A DNA stretch of 33,204 bases from Saccharofermentans sp. GTDB taxonomy: Bacteria; Bacillota; Clostridia; Saccharofermentanales; Saccharofermentanaceae. Shown here piece by piece: positions 24,972 through 32,181 of the stretch. The DNA is taken from the NCBI GenBank assembly GCA_024683485.1, contig JAIKYD010000056.1, positions 1 to 33,204 of the forward strand. Direction: 5' to 3'. Under the pieces are notes generated by a model, which had not been told where the DNA came from, did no database searches, and saw only the letters and a program-made list of their open reading frames with translations. How positions within the stretch are numbered: the first letter of the stretch is position 1; every line of letters begins with the position of its first letter. Made by a program: the position numbers and the translations under genes.

Positions 24972-26846
24972 ATGTCGCGCGGTGATCAATACATCGAGCC
25001 GGATAACAGCTTTTACAGGCCTTCAAGGGATCCCAATGAAGGTACTGTGACGCTTGTTGTGGTTATTACGCTTCTCTTTGTATGCCTTACAGGTGTTCTG
25101 GCTGCAGTCTATTTCAAGAAGGTCACAGCCAAAGAAACCCTGGCCAATATAGATACCACAGATCAGTCGGGATATATTTCCGTAGCCTCTCCAACACCTA
25201 CACCGGTTCCTCCGATCACGGATTATCAGAACCCTATTCTTTATCCCGGACTTGCTTCAGTAGTCATTAACAAGGAACTGGCAATAGCAACGGAGTGTGT
25301 TCCTGCATCCAGAAGGATCAATCAGACGATTATCGTAAACGGTTCTATTTATGAAGGTGAATATAACAGGGAAAAGCCTATATATATGACAGATCCTGTT
25401 TTCTACGGATCGATCCCGGGAATATTCACGTTCAGAGGAAATAACTTCAGGAACTGTGCTTCATTCGGTTATACGAACCTTTACAGGGGTGCCCTTACAC
25501 AGAGATGGGAGTTTAACGGTATCGGCAAACTTCTTGCTTCCACAATGAACTTCGAATGGTCCGGTGTAAGGTGGACCGGACAGCCACTGGTTGCTGAGTG
25601 GCCTGCCGAGATGCGTCAGAAGATGAATATGAATGATACTGCCAAGCAGCAGCTGACACTTACCGAAGTTATAGTTGCGGCATTGGACGGAAAGATATAT
25701 TTCTTTAATCTCCAGAACGGTGAACAGACAAGAGATCCGATAAATGTCGGAGCGTCTATAAAGGGTACTCCGGCTCTGGATCCGAGAGGATATCCTCTTC
25801 TTTATGTCGGTCAGACCGACAATAACGGCGGCAAAGTCTTCGGTATGTATGTCTATTCACTGATAGACGGTTCGCTGCTTTATTCCTATGACGGTTCTGA
25901 TGACGGTGCATACAGAAGCAACTGGAATGCGTTTGACTCTTCGCCTATAGTTAACGGTGAGACCGATACACTGATCTGGCCTTGCGAAAACGGTATCATC
26001 TACACATTCGATCTTCATACCACTTATGCCGGTGATACGATCCTTGTATCTCCGGAAGTTACCGGATACAAGTATATGTTCGATGATAATGTCGGTTCTC
26101 ATATGGGTGTCGAGAGTTCTATCGCCATATATGGCAACTACGGATATTTCATGGACAACACGATGAATCTGTGCTGCCTTGATCTCAATACCCTGAATAT
26201 GGTCTGGACGAAGGTATTGGGGGATGATTCCGATATTACACCCGTGATAAGTGAGGAAAACGGTGTCCCGTATGTATATATCGGTACGGAAGTTGATAAC
26301 CAGGGCGGAACCGGTGAATACTGCGGTGCCGCATACATTTATAAAGTTAACGGTCTGACCGGTGAGACGGTCTGGCAGTCATCTGAACCCTGCTATACGT
26401 TCAACGGAGAATCATCCGATTCAGACCAGAGCGGCGGGTGCTTTGGCAACCCCGTGATAGGCAAAGGCTCGATCTCCAATCTCATAATATTCTCATTTAG
26501 TATGACGAACGGTCTTGCAAGCGGTAATAAAGTTGTTGCATATGACAAGGATTTGGGTACCGTAGTTTGGGCATATAATATGAACATCTATTCGTACAGC
26601 TCACCTGTTGATTTCTACGATTCAGAGGGGCATGCATATCTGATAATCTGTGATTCCATTGGTCAGGTTCATATGATCAATGCGGAGAACGGGGAGAGAA
26701 TAACTTACATACAGACAAGAAGGAACCTGGGTCAGTCGAATGAGACCTCGTCCGGAATCTGTATCGAGGCTTCTCCGATAGTATATGAGGGTATGCTTGT
26801 TGTAGGAACAACATCCGGAAGCATTTTCGGGATTGCGGTAGAGTAA
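24972..26846 (+). CDS. Membrane-anchored PQQ-type beta-propeller protein
   Basis: A 624-residue protein with a short cytoplasmic N-terminus, one membrane helix (about residues 24-47, TLVVVITLLFVCLTGVLAAV), a short Thr/Pro linker (SPTPTPVPPI) and a large extracellular domain. The domain contains repeated blade motifs of the PQQ/pyrrolo-quinoline type: ALDGKIYFFNLQNGEQTR, GIIYTFDL, NLCCLDLNTLNMVWTKV, YKVNGLTGETVWQSS, VVAYDKDLGTVVWAYN and QVHMINAENGERITYIQT. In Gram-positive bacteria such proteins are usually structural or binding modules, not quinoprotein dehydrogenases. There is no clear sign of a PQQ-dependent active site. Substrate and partner are unknown. It has its own promoter, and the 136-residue gene nine bases downstream is probably co-transcribed. 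Confidence 0.82.
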   Translation: MSRGDQYIEPDNSFYRPSRDPNEGTVTLVVVITLLFVCLTGVLAAVYFKKVTAKETLANIDTTDQSGYISVASPTPTPVPPITDYQNPILYPGLASVVINKELAIATECVPASRRINQTIIVNGSIYEGEYNREKPIYMTDPVFYGSIPGIFTFRGNNFRNCASFGYTNLYRGALTQRWEFNGIGKLLASTMNFEWSGVRWTGQPLVAEWPAEMRQKMNMNDTAKQQLTLTEVIVAALDGKIYFFNLQNGEQTRDPINVGASIKGTPALDPRGYPLLYVGQTDNNGGKVFGMYVYSLIDGSLLYSYDGSDDGAYRSNWNAFDSSPIVNGETDTLIWPCENGIIYTFDLHTTYAGDTILVSPEVTGYKYMFDDNVGSHMGVESSIAIYGNYGYFMDNTMNLCCLDLNTLNMVWTKVLGDDSDITPVISEENGVPYVYIGTEVDNQGGTGEYCGAAYIYKVNGLTGETVWQSSEPCYTFNGESSDSDQSGGCFGNPVIGKGSISNLIIFSFSMTNGLASGNKVVAYDKDLGTVVWAYNMNIYSYSSPVDFYDSEGHAYLIICDSIGQVHMINAENGERITYIQTRRNLGQSNETSSGICIEASPIVYEGMLVVGTTSGSIFGIAVE

Positions 26847-26855
26847 GGAGCAATA

Positions 26856-27266
26856 ATGGACTTTGAGAAAGCATACGGATCCATAAATGTCTTGGAGGTC
26901 GAGATCAGGACCTTTGCTAACGAGGGATATGCGGTGAAGTATGACTTTGACCGCAAGGTTATCTCCTGGCGTGACAATTACATGTGGAACAACAATTTCA
27001 CGAGATCCATAAGTACTGACAATATGAAGAAGATCAGGGAGATGCTGCCCGAGTCCGGTATGCTTGAATGGATGAACGGATATAATATGGGACTGACTGA
27101 TAAATACGGTGACAAGACCGTGATCCCCGGAGAGTGGATGATAAAAGTCGAGTTCAAGGATAAGACAACCCTTAAATCAGGTGCTGAGCAGCATTTTCCG
27201 AAGAAGTGGAATAATCTTCAGAGTATGATTGAACAGACCACAGGGTGCAGTTTTACTTTACGGTAA
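26856..27266 (+). CDS. Conserved-looking cytoplasmic protein of unknown function
   Basis: A 136-residue soluble protein I do not recognise. It has no signal peptide or membrane segment. It is rich in Trp, Asn, Lys and aromatic residues (ISWRDNYMWNNNFTRS, PGEWMIKVEFKDKTT), and alternating hydrophobic residues suggest a small alpha/beta fold. A pair of cysteines, metal motif or catalytic signature is absent. AAGGAG lies just before the ATG at 26856, nine bases after the propeller gene stop, so the two are very likely co-translated. The closeness suggests a role linked to the propeller protein, but they lie on opposite sides of the membrane if both predictions hold. Confidence 0.68.
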   Translation: MDFEKAYGSINVLEVEIRTFANEGYAVKYDFDRKVISWRDNYMWNNNFTRSISTDNMKKIREMLPESGMLEWMNGYNMGLTDKYGDKTVIPGEWMIKVEFKDKTTLKSGAEQHFPKKWNNLQSMIEQTTGCSFTLR

Positions 27267-27300
27267 GACAGAGATTCCTTTATAGTTTCAATTGACTGAA

Positions 27301-27311
27301 TGTGATAAAAT
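27301..27311 (+). promoter_or_regulatory. Candidate extended -10 promoter of the 202-residue membrane protein gene
   Basis: TGTGATAAAAT resembles the TRTG-n-TATAAT elements upstream of other genes in the window, but the -35 region is poor. It lies 54 bases before the TTG start at 27366. Confidence 0.4.
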
Positions 27312-27365
27312 CTATTAATATGCCCGGGAAGACCATTCGGGTATGTAAAGATTAGGAGATTTGTT

Positions 27366-27974
27366 TTGGATTATCTGGAAGGACTTTTACTGGGAAGGCT
27401 GTGGAGTGATACGGACTTTGAGAACCGTAAGCATTTCGGTTTGTTTATTATTTACGGCCTTCTTGTTGATGCGATAATCCTTTACATTTATATTCTCGGC
27501 AAAGGGCTTATCGGATTTGGAATCATAGGGCCCATTCACATTGCGGTCTTTACTTTGCTTTTCCTTGCAAATCCCTTTATCTGTTTCAGATATTACCGAA
27601 TGCCCTGGTGGGGCAAGATTCTGATTTTAGCGGTGAAGATCTTCAAATCTTATCTGATCATCAGCTATACGGTCAGTCTGCTTCTTCCCAAACTGACAGT
27701 TCGTGTTGACGATCTCCAGGACTTTCTCATTTCTTATCTCAACAGCACCCTTGAGAAATATACAGAGAAATTCCAGGCAAGTGCAGGTACATTTTCCACG
27801 GTATTGGGAGTGCTTGCAGGCGGTGTTCATGTAGTAGGGACTGTATTGCTCCTGGCACTCGCCGCCATCGTGATCCCCAGCCTTATATATCTGGCGGTAA
27901 AACTTGTTCAGTATATTTGGGACTGGATAGTAAATACGCTTATCATCAAGAGGTTTTTCCCTCAGCGTAAATAA
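27366..27974 (+). CDS. Multi-pass membrane protein of unknown function
   Basis: A 202-residue protein with about four hydrophobic segments: FGLFIIYGLLVDAIILYIYI, GIIGPIHIAVFTLLFLANPF, ILILAVKIFKSYLIISYTVSLLL, and VVGTVLLLALAAIVIPSLIYL near the C-terminus. A stretch of about 35 residues between the third and fourth (VDDLQDFLISYLNSTLEKYTEKFQ) is amphipathic and could lie along the membrane or form a coiled segment. I chose the TTG start at 27366 because AGGAG lies seven bases upstream and no ATG follows until well into the protein. No transporter or enzyme motif is visible. It precedes the nucleoside kinase gene by 23 bp, so they may share a transcript. Confidence 0.7.
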   Translation: MDYLEGLLLGRLWSDTDFENRKHFGLFIIYGLLVDAIILYIYILGKGLIGFGIIGPIHIAVFTLLFLANPFICFRYYRMPWWGKILILAVKIFKSYLIISYTVSLLLPKLTVRVDDLQDFLISYLNSTLEKYTEKFQASAGTFSTVLGVLAGGVHVVGTVLLLALAAIVIPSLIYLAVKLVQYIWDWIVNTLIIKRFFPQRK

Positions 27975-27997
27975 TCTTGAATTATTAAGGAGGCCAT

Positions 27998-29014
27998 ATG
28001 GCAGAGCTTAGAGACAGAATAGATATTACGGTTGAAGAGCTCGAGGAATCCCTCGGCGCCGTCAGGCTCCCGCGGTTTATTGAAGACTCGGAAAAGAGTT
28101 TTGTCGGCAGGATCGATGCGATCTGTGATGAGATCTGTTCCGACACCAATAAAAGGGCAATATTCGTATCAGGACCTACTTCCTCGGGAAAGACCACATT
28201 TACTTTAAGACTTTCTAATACGATCAATAAGAGAGGCCGTAAGGCTGTTCATCTATCACTTGATGATTATTACAACATCAAAGATCTAAGGTGTGACAAA
28301 GAGGGACGCCCGGATTTTGAGACGATCGATGCTCTGGATGTGGAGCGTATTCAGCGGGATATAAAGGCACTGCTTGACGGGGAGACTGTCGTGCCCCCGT
28401 TCTTTGACTTCAACATAAGGGTTCAGATGGAAGGCGACCCTGCCAATGCTATTTCATTAGGTGATGACGGTGTCCTTGTAGTGGAAGGCCTTCACGGTCT
28501 TTCACCGAGGATCTCGGGCGAATGTCCGGCTGATAAGTGCTCCAAAGTTTTTATAATGCCTTATGGAAATGTTTACTGTGACTCAAAGCTTATGGACAGC
28601 AACGAGATAAGGCTTCTCCGGAGGATAATCAGGGATTACCGCCACAGAAGCGCACATGCACTTGCCACGATTGACTACTGGCCGATGATACAGAAGTCAG
28701 AAGAGAAATATTACGAAGAATATCTTACAAGTGCCGACTATCATGTTAATTCGTTCCTTGCATATGAGAGTCTTATTGTGGCTCCAATGGCAATGAACGA
28801 CATTAAGGAGGCTTTGGCAAAGGTCGAGAAAGGTTCGATCGAGCCCAGTGTCTTCATGGAGAAGTCACCGACGAAGAAGTCTTTTGCCGATCTCTCGGCT
28901 GCACTTGTAAAAGCAAATAAGTTAATGGGGCACCTGGGCAAGATCCCGGTCATAAGCCCCGAACAGGTTCCGGCAGATTCCATTCTCAATGAATTCATTG
29001 CCGACGAACGTTAA
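27998..29014 (+). CDS. Uridine kinase-like nucleoside kinase
   Basis: A 338-residue P-loop kinase of the uridine kinase/phosphoribulokinase group, which transfers phosphate to a nucleoside such as uridine or cytidine. Walker A is GPTSSGKTT (59-67). Then come LSLDDYYN (the uridine-kinase DDYY segment), FETIDALDVERI, PPFFDFN and VLVVEGLHGLSP. Typical clostridial nucleoside kinases of this type are about 550 residues and carry an N-terminal ThrRS/TGS-like domain. That part is missing here and only about 50 residues precede the P-loop, so this is a short form. AAGGAGG precedes the ATG at 27998. metA follows after 25 bp. The substrate cannot be fixed by eye. Confidence 0.88.
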   Translation: MAELRDRIDITVEELEESLGAVRLPRFIEDSEKSFVGRIDAICDEICSDTNKRAIFVSGPTSSGKTTFTLRLSNTINKRGRKAVHLSLDDYYNIKDLRCDKEGRPDFETIDALDVERIQRDIKALLDGETVVPPFFDFNIRVQMEGDPANAISLGDDGVLVVEGLHGLSPRISGECPADKCSKVFIMPYGNVYCDSKLMDSNEIRLLRRIIRDYRHRSAHALATIDYWPMIQKSEEKYYEEYLTSADYHVNSFLAYESLIVAPMAMNDIKEALAKVEKGSIEPSVFMEKSPTKKSFADLSAALVKANKLMGHLGKIPVISPEQVPADSILNEFIADER

Positions 29015-29039
29015 GCTTCAATTATAAAGGAGGCATATA

Positions 29040-30014
29040 ATGCCTATCAGAATAGCAGATAATCTTCCGGCAAGGCATATCCTTGAACAGGAAAGAATTT
29101 TCGTTATGGAGGAGAACCGAGCCCTGACTCAGGACATCCGTCCGATCAGGATCGTTATCCTTAATCTCATGCCGGACAAATCCGTGACTGAGACACAGCT
29201 GCTCAGAGCGTTGTCCAATTCACCTATCCAGGTTGATATTGAACTTCTGTTTACAAGAACACACCAGTCTACGCACACTCCGGCAGAACATCTTATTAAG
29301 TACTACAGAACTTTTCCGGAGATCGAGAATGAGTATTTTGACGGCATGATCATTACCGGGGCACCTGTCGAGAAACTCCCTTTTGAGGAAGTTGATTACT
29401 GGCCTGAACTGGTGGAGATAATGGAGTGGAGCAAGACTCATGTATACTCGACACTCCACTTGTGCTGGGGCGCTTTCGCTGGTCTTTACTATCACTATGG
29501 GATTCCGAAGATCGTTTTGGACAAAAAGGTTTTCGGGGTTTTTGAGCACTCAATGACGTGGAGCAGGCCTGTTAAGCTCTTCAGAGGCTTTGACGACATC
29601 TTCTATGTGCCGCATTCACGTTATACGGAAGTAAGACGCGAAGATGTGGAGAAGAGACCGGCTCTGAGGATCCTTTCTGAATCGGAGGAGTGCGGTATCT
29701 ATGCGGTATCGGATCTTCACGGAAGACAGTTCTTTATTACAGGTCACTCGGAGTATGACAGAGATACTCTTGATAAGGAGTACAAACGGGATCTTAAAGC
29801 CGGTCTGGGTGACGTTGATCTTCCAAAGAATTACTATATCGATGACGATCCGGAGAAGGGGGCGCTGCTCAAGTGGAGATCCTCTGCCACATTGATGTAT
29901 ACGAACTGGCTCAATTACTATGTATATCAGGAGACTCCGTTTGACATCAATTCAATCAGGACTATACGCAATGAAGATTTAGTACCTAACAGGGATTTGG
30001 AGAAAAATGGCTGA
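29040..30014 (+). CDS. metA: Homoserine O-acyltransferase MetA, predicted acetyl-CoA type
   Basis: A 324-residue cytoplasmic enzyme that activates homoserine for methionine synthesis. It has the full MetA pattern: [46 protein letters not shown], the nucleophile C142 in [24 protein letters not shown] and the catalytic H236/E238 in TGHSEYD. Position 111 is Glu ([12 protein letters not shown]). In this family Glu at 111 goes with acetyl-CoA and Gly, as in E. coli, with succinyl-CoA, so this is more likely homoserine O-acetyltransferase. AAAGGAGG precedes the ATG at 29040. No T-box or SAM riboswitch is visible, as only 25 bp separate it from the kinase gene. The nnrD start overlaps its end by eight bases. 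Confidence 0.95.
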   Translation: MPIRIADNLPARHILEQERIFVMEENRALTQDIRPIRIVILNLMPDKSVTETQLLRALSNSPIQVDIELLFTRTHQSTHTPAEHLIKYYRTFPEIENEYFDGMIITGAPVEKLPFEEVDYWPELVEIMEWSKTHVYSTLHLCWGAFAGLYYHYGIPKIVLDKKVFGVFEHSMTWSRPVKLFRGFDDIFYVPHSRYTEVRREDVEKRPALRILSESEECGIYAVSDLHGRQFFITGHSEYDRDTLDKEYKRDLKAGLGDVDLPKNYYIDDDPEKGALLKWRSSATLMYTNWLNYYVYQETPFDINSIRTIRNEDLVPNRDLEKNG

Positions 30015-30924
30015 GATTACAAAGATCAACAAAGAACTTGTTTCGGAGTTTGAACCTGCAAGAATAAGAGTCGGACATAAGTATAACTTTGGTACGGCGC
30101 TGATTTGTGCAGGTTCTGAGTATATGAGCGGCGCTGCTGTCTTGGCAACGGGTTCTGCCCTGCGTTCCGGTACTGGTCTGGTGAAAGTCTTTTCCGAGAA
30201 TAAAATATTAGATGCTGTAAGATTCACTGAGCCATGTGCTCTATTGGAGTTAAGACCCGATACAGAAACTGATCTGCTTAGAAAAGCATCCGGATTGTGC
30301 CAGAAGACCGATGCAGTCCTTATCGGGTCCGGAATGCCTGTTGATTATAAGCATATGGAAGCACTTACAGGTGTCTTTCTTAACGATGCAGCCAATGTGG
30401 TGCTTGATGCCGGTTCGCTGTCAGGCAAGCCGGACGTCTGTGAAAGACTTAAGTCTATGCTCAGGAACAGGAAGAATCCTGCGGTCATTACTCCGCACAC
30501 AGGCGAATTTGCCAGACTTATTGGCGTTGACACGGGAGATGTGATAGCTTGTTCAGAAGAACTTGCTTTACAGTTTGCAACCGGAAATAACTGCATAGTT
30601 GTTCTAAAAGGTTATGAGACACTGGTGGCTGATCCTTCTGGAAAGCTGTACAGATACAGCAGACCTGACAGCGGATTTGCCAAAGGTGGTTCGGGAGATG
30701 TTCTTGCAGGGCTTATTACAGGATTGCTTGCTCAGCATATGGAGCCGTATAAGGCGGCGGTTTCTGCCGTGTTTATCCATTCAAAGGCAGGGGAAGCCGC
30801 TATTAAGGAACTTGGAATAAGATCAGTCCTTCCTTCGGATTTTATAAGATATCTGACAACCGGTTTTGATAAAGCCGGATGGCTGATCTCTGATTCTGAC
30901 AGATGGTTTAAGCCGGATGATTGA
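30007..30924 (+). CDS. nnrD: ADP/ATP-dependent NAD(P)HX dehydratase (NnrD, stand-alone)
   Basis: A 305-residue repair enzyme of the ribokinase-like YjeF C-terminal family. It converts hydrated S-NAD(P)HX back to NAD(P)H using ADP or ATP. Motifs seen are [14 protein letters not shown] near residue 20, [42 protein letters not shown] and the nucleotide/phosphate signature [19 protein letters not shown]. Many bacteria carry a fused epimerase domain (NnrE) in front. Here the protein begins directly with the dehydratase, so the epimerase must be encoded elsewhere or be absent. The ATG at 30007 lies in the last codons of metA, and alr starts three bases after its stop. The family is clear. Confidence 0.92.
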   Translation: MAEITKINKELVSEFEPARIRVGHKYNFGTALICAGSEYMSGAAVLATGSALRSGTGLVKVFSENKILDAVRFTEPCALLELRPDTETDLLRKASGLCQKTDAVLIGSGMPVDYKHMEALTGVFLNDAANVVLDAGSLSGKPDVCERLKSMLRNRKNPAVITPHTGEFARLIGVDTGDVIACSEELALQFATGNNCIVVLKGYETLVADPSGKLYRYSRPDSGFAKGGSGDVLAGLITGLLAQHMEPYKAAVSAVFIHSKAGEAAIKELGIRSVLPSDFIRYLTTGFDKAGWLISDSDRWFKPDD

Positions 30925-30927
30925 TCT

Positions 30928-32076
30928 ATGGTTGATGCTTTGAAATACACAAACAGTATATTTGACCGTTCCTGTGTCGAGATTGATCTTGACGCATTAA
31001 GGCATAATTTCGAAGAGATAAAGAAGGCTGTAACTCCCGGCACCGGGATCCTTGCCGTAGTTAAGGCGGATGCATATGGTCATGGTGCTCTTGAGACAGC
31101 AAGAACCCTGATCGGCAGCGGAGCGGCAGGACTTTGCCTTGCAACCATTGATGAGGCTGTCGAACTAAGAAGAAACGGAATAGATGTGCCTATGATGACA
31201 TTGGGATTCACCGATCCATCCAGATTTGAGGATGCGGTGAAATATGATGTTGAACAGTCGGTCTATTCATATGAAATTGCAAAAGCATTATCAGATGAGG
31301 CAATAAAGCAGGGGAAAACCTGCAGGATACACATTAAGCTTGATACCGGTATGGGAAGGATCGGGTTTAAGACTGACGGAAGCGAGACCGGGGATATCGT
31401 CAGAGCCTGTACGCTTCCCGGAATCGAGCCTTACGGTGTCTTCTCGCATTTCGCAGTTGCCGATACTTCTGATGATGAATACACCAGACTGCAGTTCGGA
31501 TTGTTTATGAACCAGATAGGGAAACTGGAGCAGGAGGGTATCCGTTTTGCAAGAAGACATATCTGCAACAGTGCCGGAATCCTGAGATTCCCCGAGATGC
31601 ATCTGGATATGGTGAGAGCAGGCATCATCCTTTACGGACTGATGCCGCCCGGCTGTCCAAAACCTGTCAGAGATATTGATCTTAAGCCTGTTATGAACTG
31701 GTATGCAAAGGTAATACACGTTAAGAATGTACCGGCAGGGACTACGATAAGTTACGGCAGACACTTTACCGCCGGCCGGCCCACCGAAGTGACGACTGTC
31801 GGGATAGGCTATGCGGATGGTCTGTCCCGAAGGCTCTCGAACGGATTCGAACTGGTCATTGGCGGCAGGAAGTGTCCGATCATCGGCAATATCTGTATGG
31901 ATATGTGCATGGTTGACACGACTGATCTTGAGGAAAGACCCAGGGTCGGTGACAGGGTTACAGTATTTGGAAACGCAAGATCGGCAGACGAACTTGCGGA
32001 TGCTCTGGGGACGATCAACTATGAGATCACCTGCGACGTTGGTAAAAGGGTCAGAAGGATCTATACAGGGGCATAA
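30928..32076 (+). CDS. alr: Alanine racemase
   Basis: A 382-residue pyridoxal-phosphate enzyme that interconverts L- and D-alanine for peptidoglycan. K46 in AVVKADAYGHG binds the cofactor. The second catalytic base is Y276 in ISYGRHF, and 19 residues later comes GIGYADG (Y295), the same spacing as in the Geobacillus enzyme. KLDTGMGRIGF, FSHFAVAD, MVRAGIILYGLMP and IGNICMDMCMVD are also typical. The length is standard. It starts three bases after nnrD, a common neighbour pair. The stop is followed within a few bases by the probable left end of an insertion sequence, and I see no terminator of its own. Confidence 0.95.
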   Translation: MVDALKYTNSIFDRSCVEIDLDALRHNFEEIKKAVTPGTGILAVVKADAYGHGALETARTLIGSGAAGLCLATIDEAVELRRNGIDVPMMTLGFTDPSRFEDAVKYDVEQSVYSYEIAKALSDEAIKQGKTCRIHIKLDTGMGRIGFKTDGSETGDIVRACTLPGIEPYGVFSHFAVADTSDDEYTRLQFGLFMNQIGKLEQEGIRFARRHICNSAGILRFPEMHLDMVRAGIILYGLMPPGCPKPVRDIDLKPVMNWYAKVIHVKNVPAGTTISYGRHFTAGRPTEVTTVGIGYADGLSRRLSNGFELVIGGRKCPIIGNICMDMCMVDTTDLEERPRVGDRVTVFGNARSADELADALGTINYEITCDVGKRVRRIYTGA

Positions 32077-32137
32077 TTAGGCTATTTCACAGAATAGGAC
32101 TGATAAGTCCAAATAATGTCAATACGAGTTTCCTATA

Positions 32138-32164
32138 CTGATGGTGAAAACAATAAACCATCAG
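32138..32164 (+). promoter_or_regulatory. Stem-loop just before the transposase ribosome binding site
   Basis: CTGATGGT and ACCATCAG form a perfect 8-bp stem with an 11-base AT-rich loop. It ends two bases before TTGGAGG. Such hairpins in IS leaders can limit translation from transcripts that read in from outside. Confidence 0.5.
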
Positions 32165-32181
32165 CATTGGAGGCTCATAAA

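Noticed and set aside
24972..26846. PQQ-dependent alcohol or glucose dehydrogenase
   Set aside because: The blades resemble PQQ-type repeats, but there is no sign of the catalytic domain pattern, and anaerobic Gram-positive bacteria use these repeats as binding or structural propellers.
29015..29039. A SAM riboswitch or T-box before metA
   Set aside because: Only 25 bases separate metA from the kinase gene, which is far too short, and no leader motif is present.
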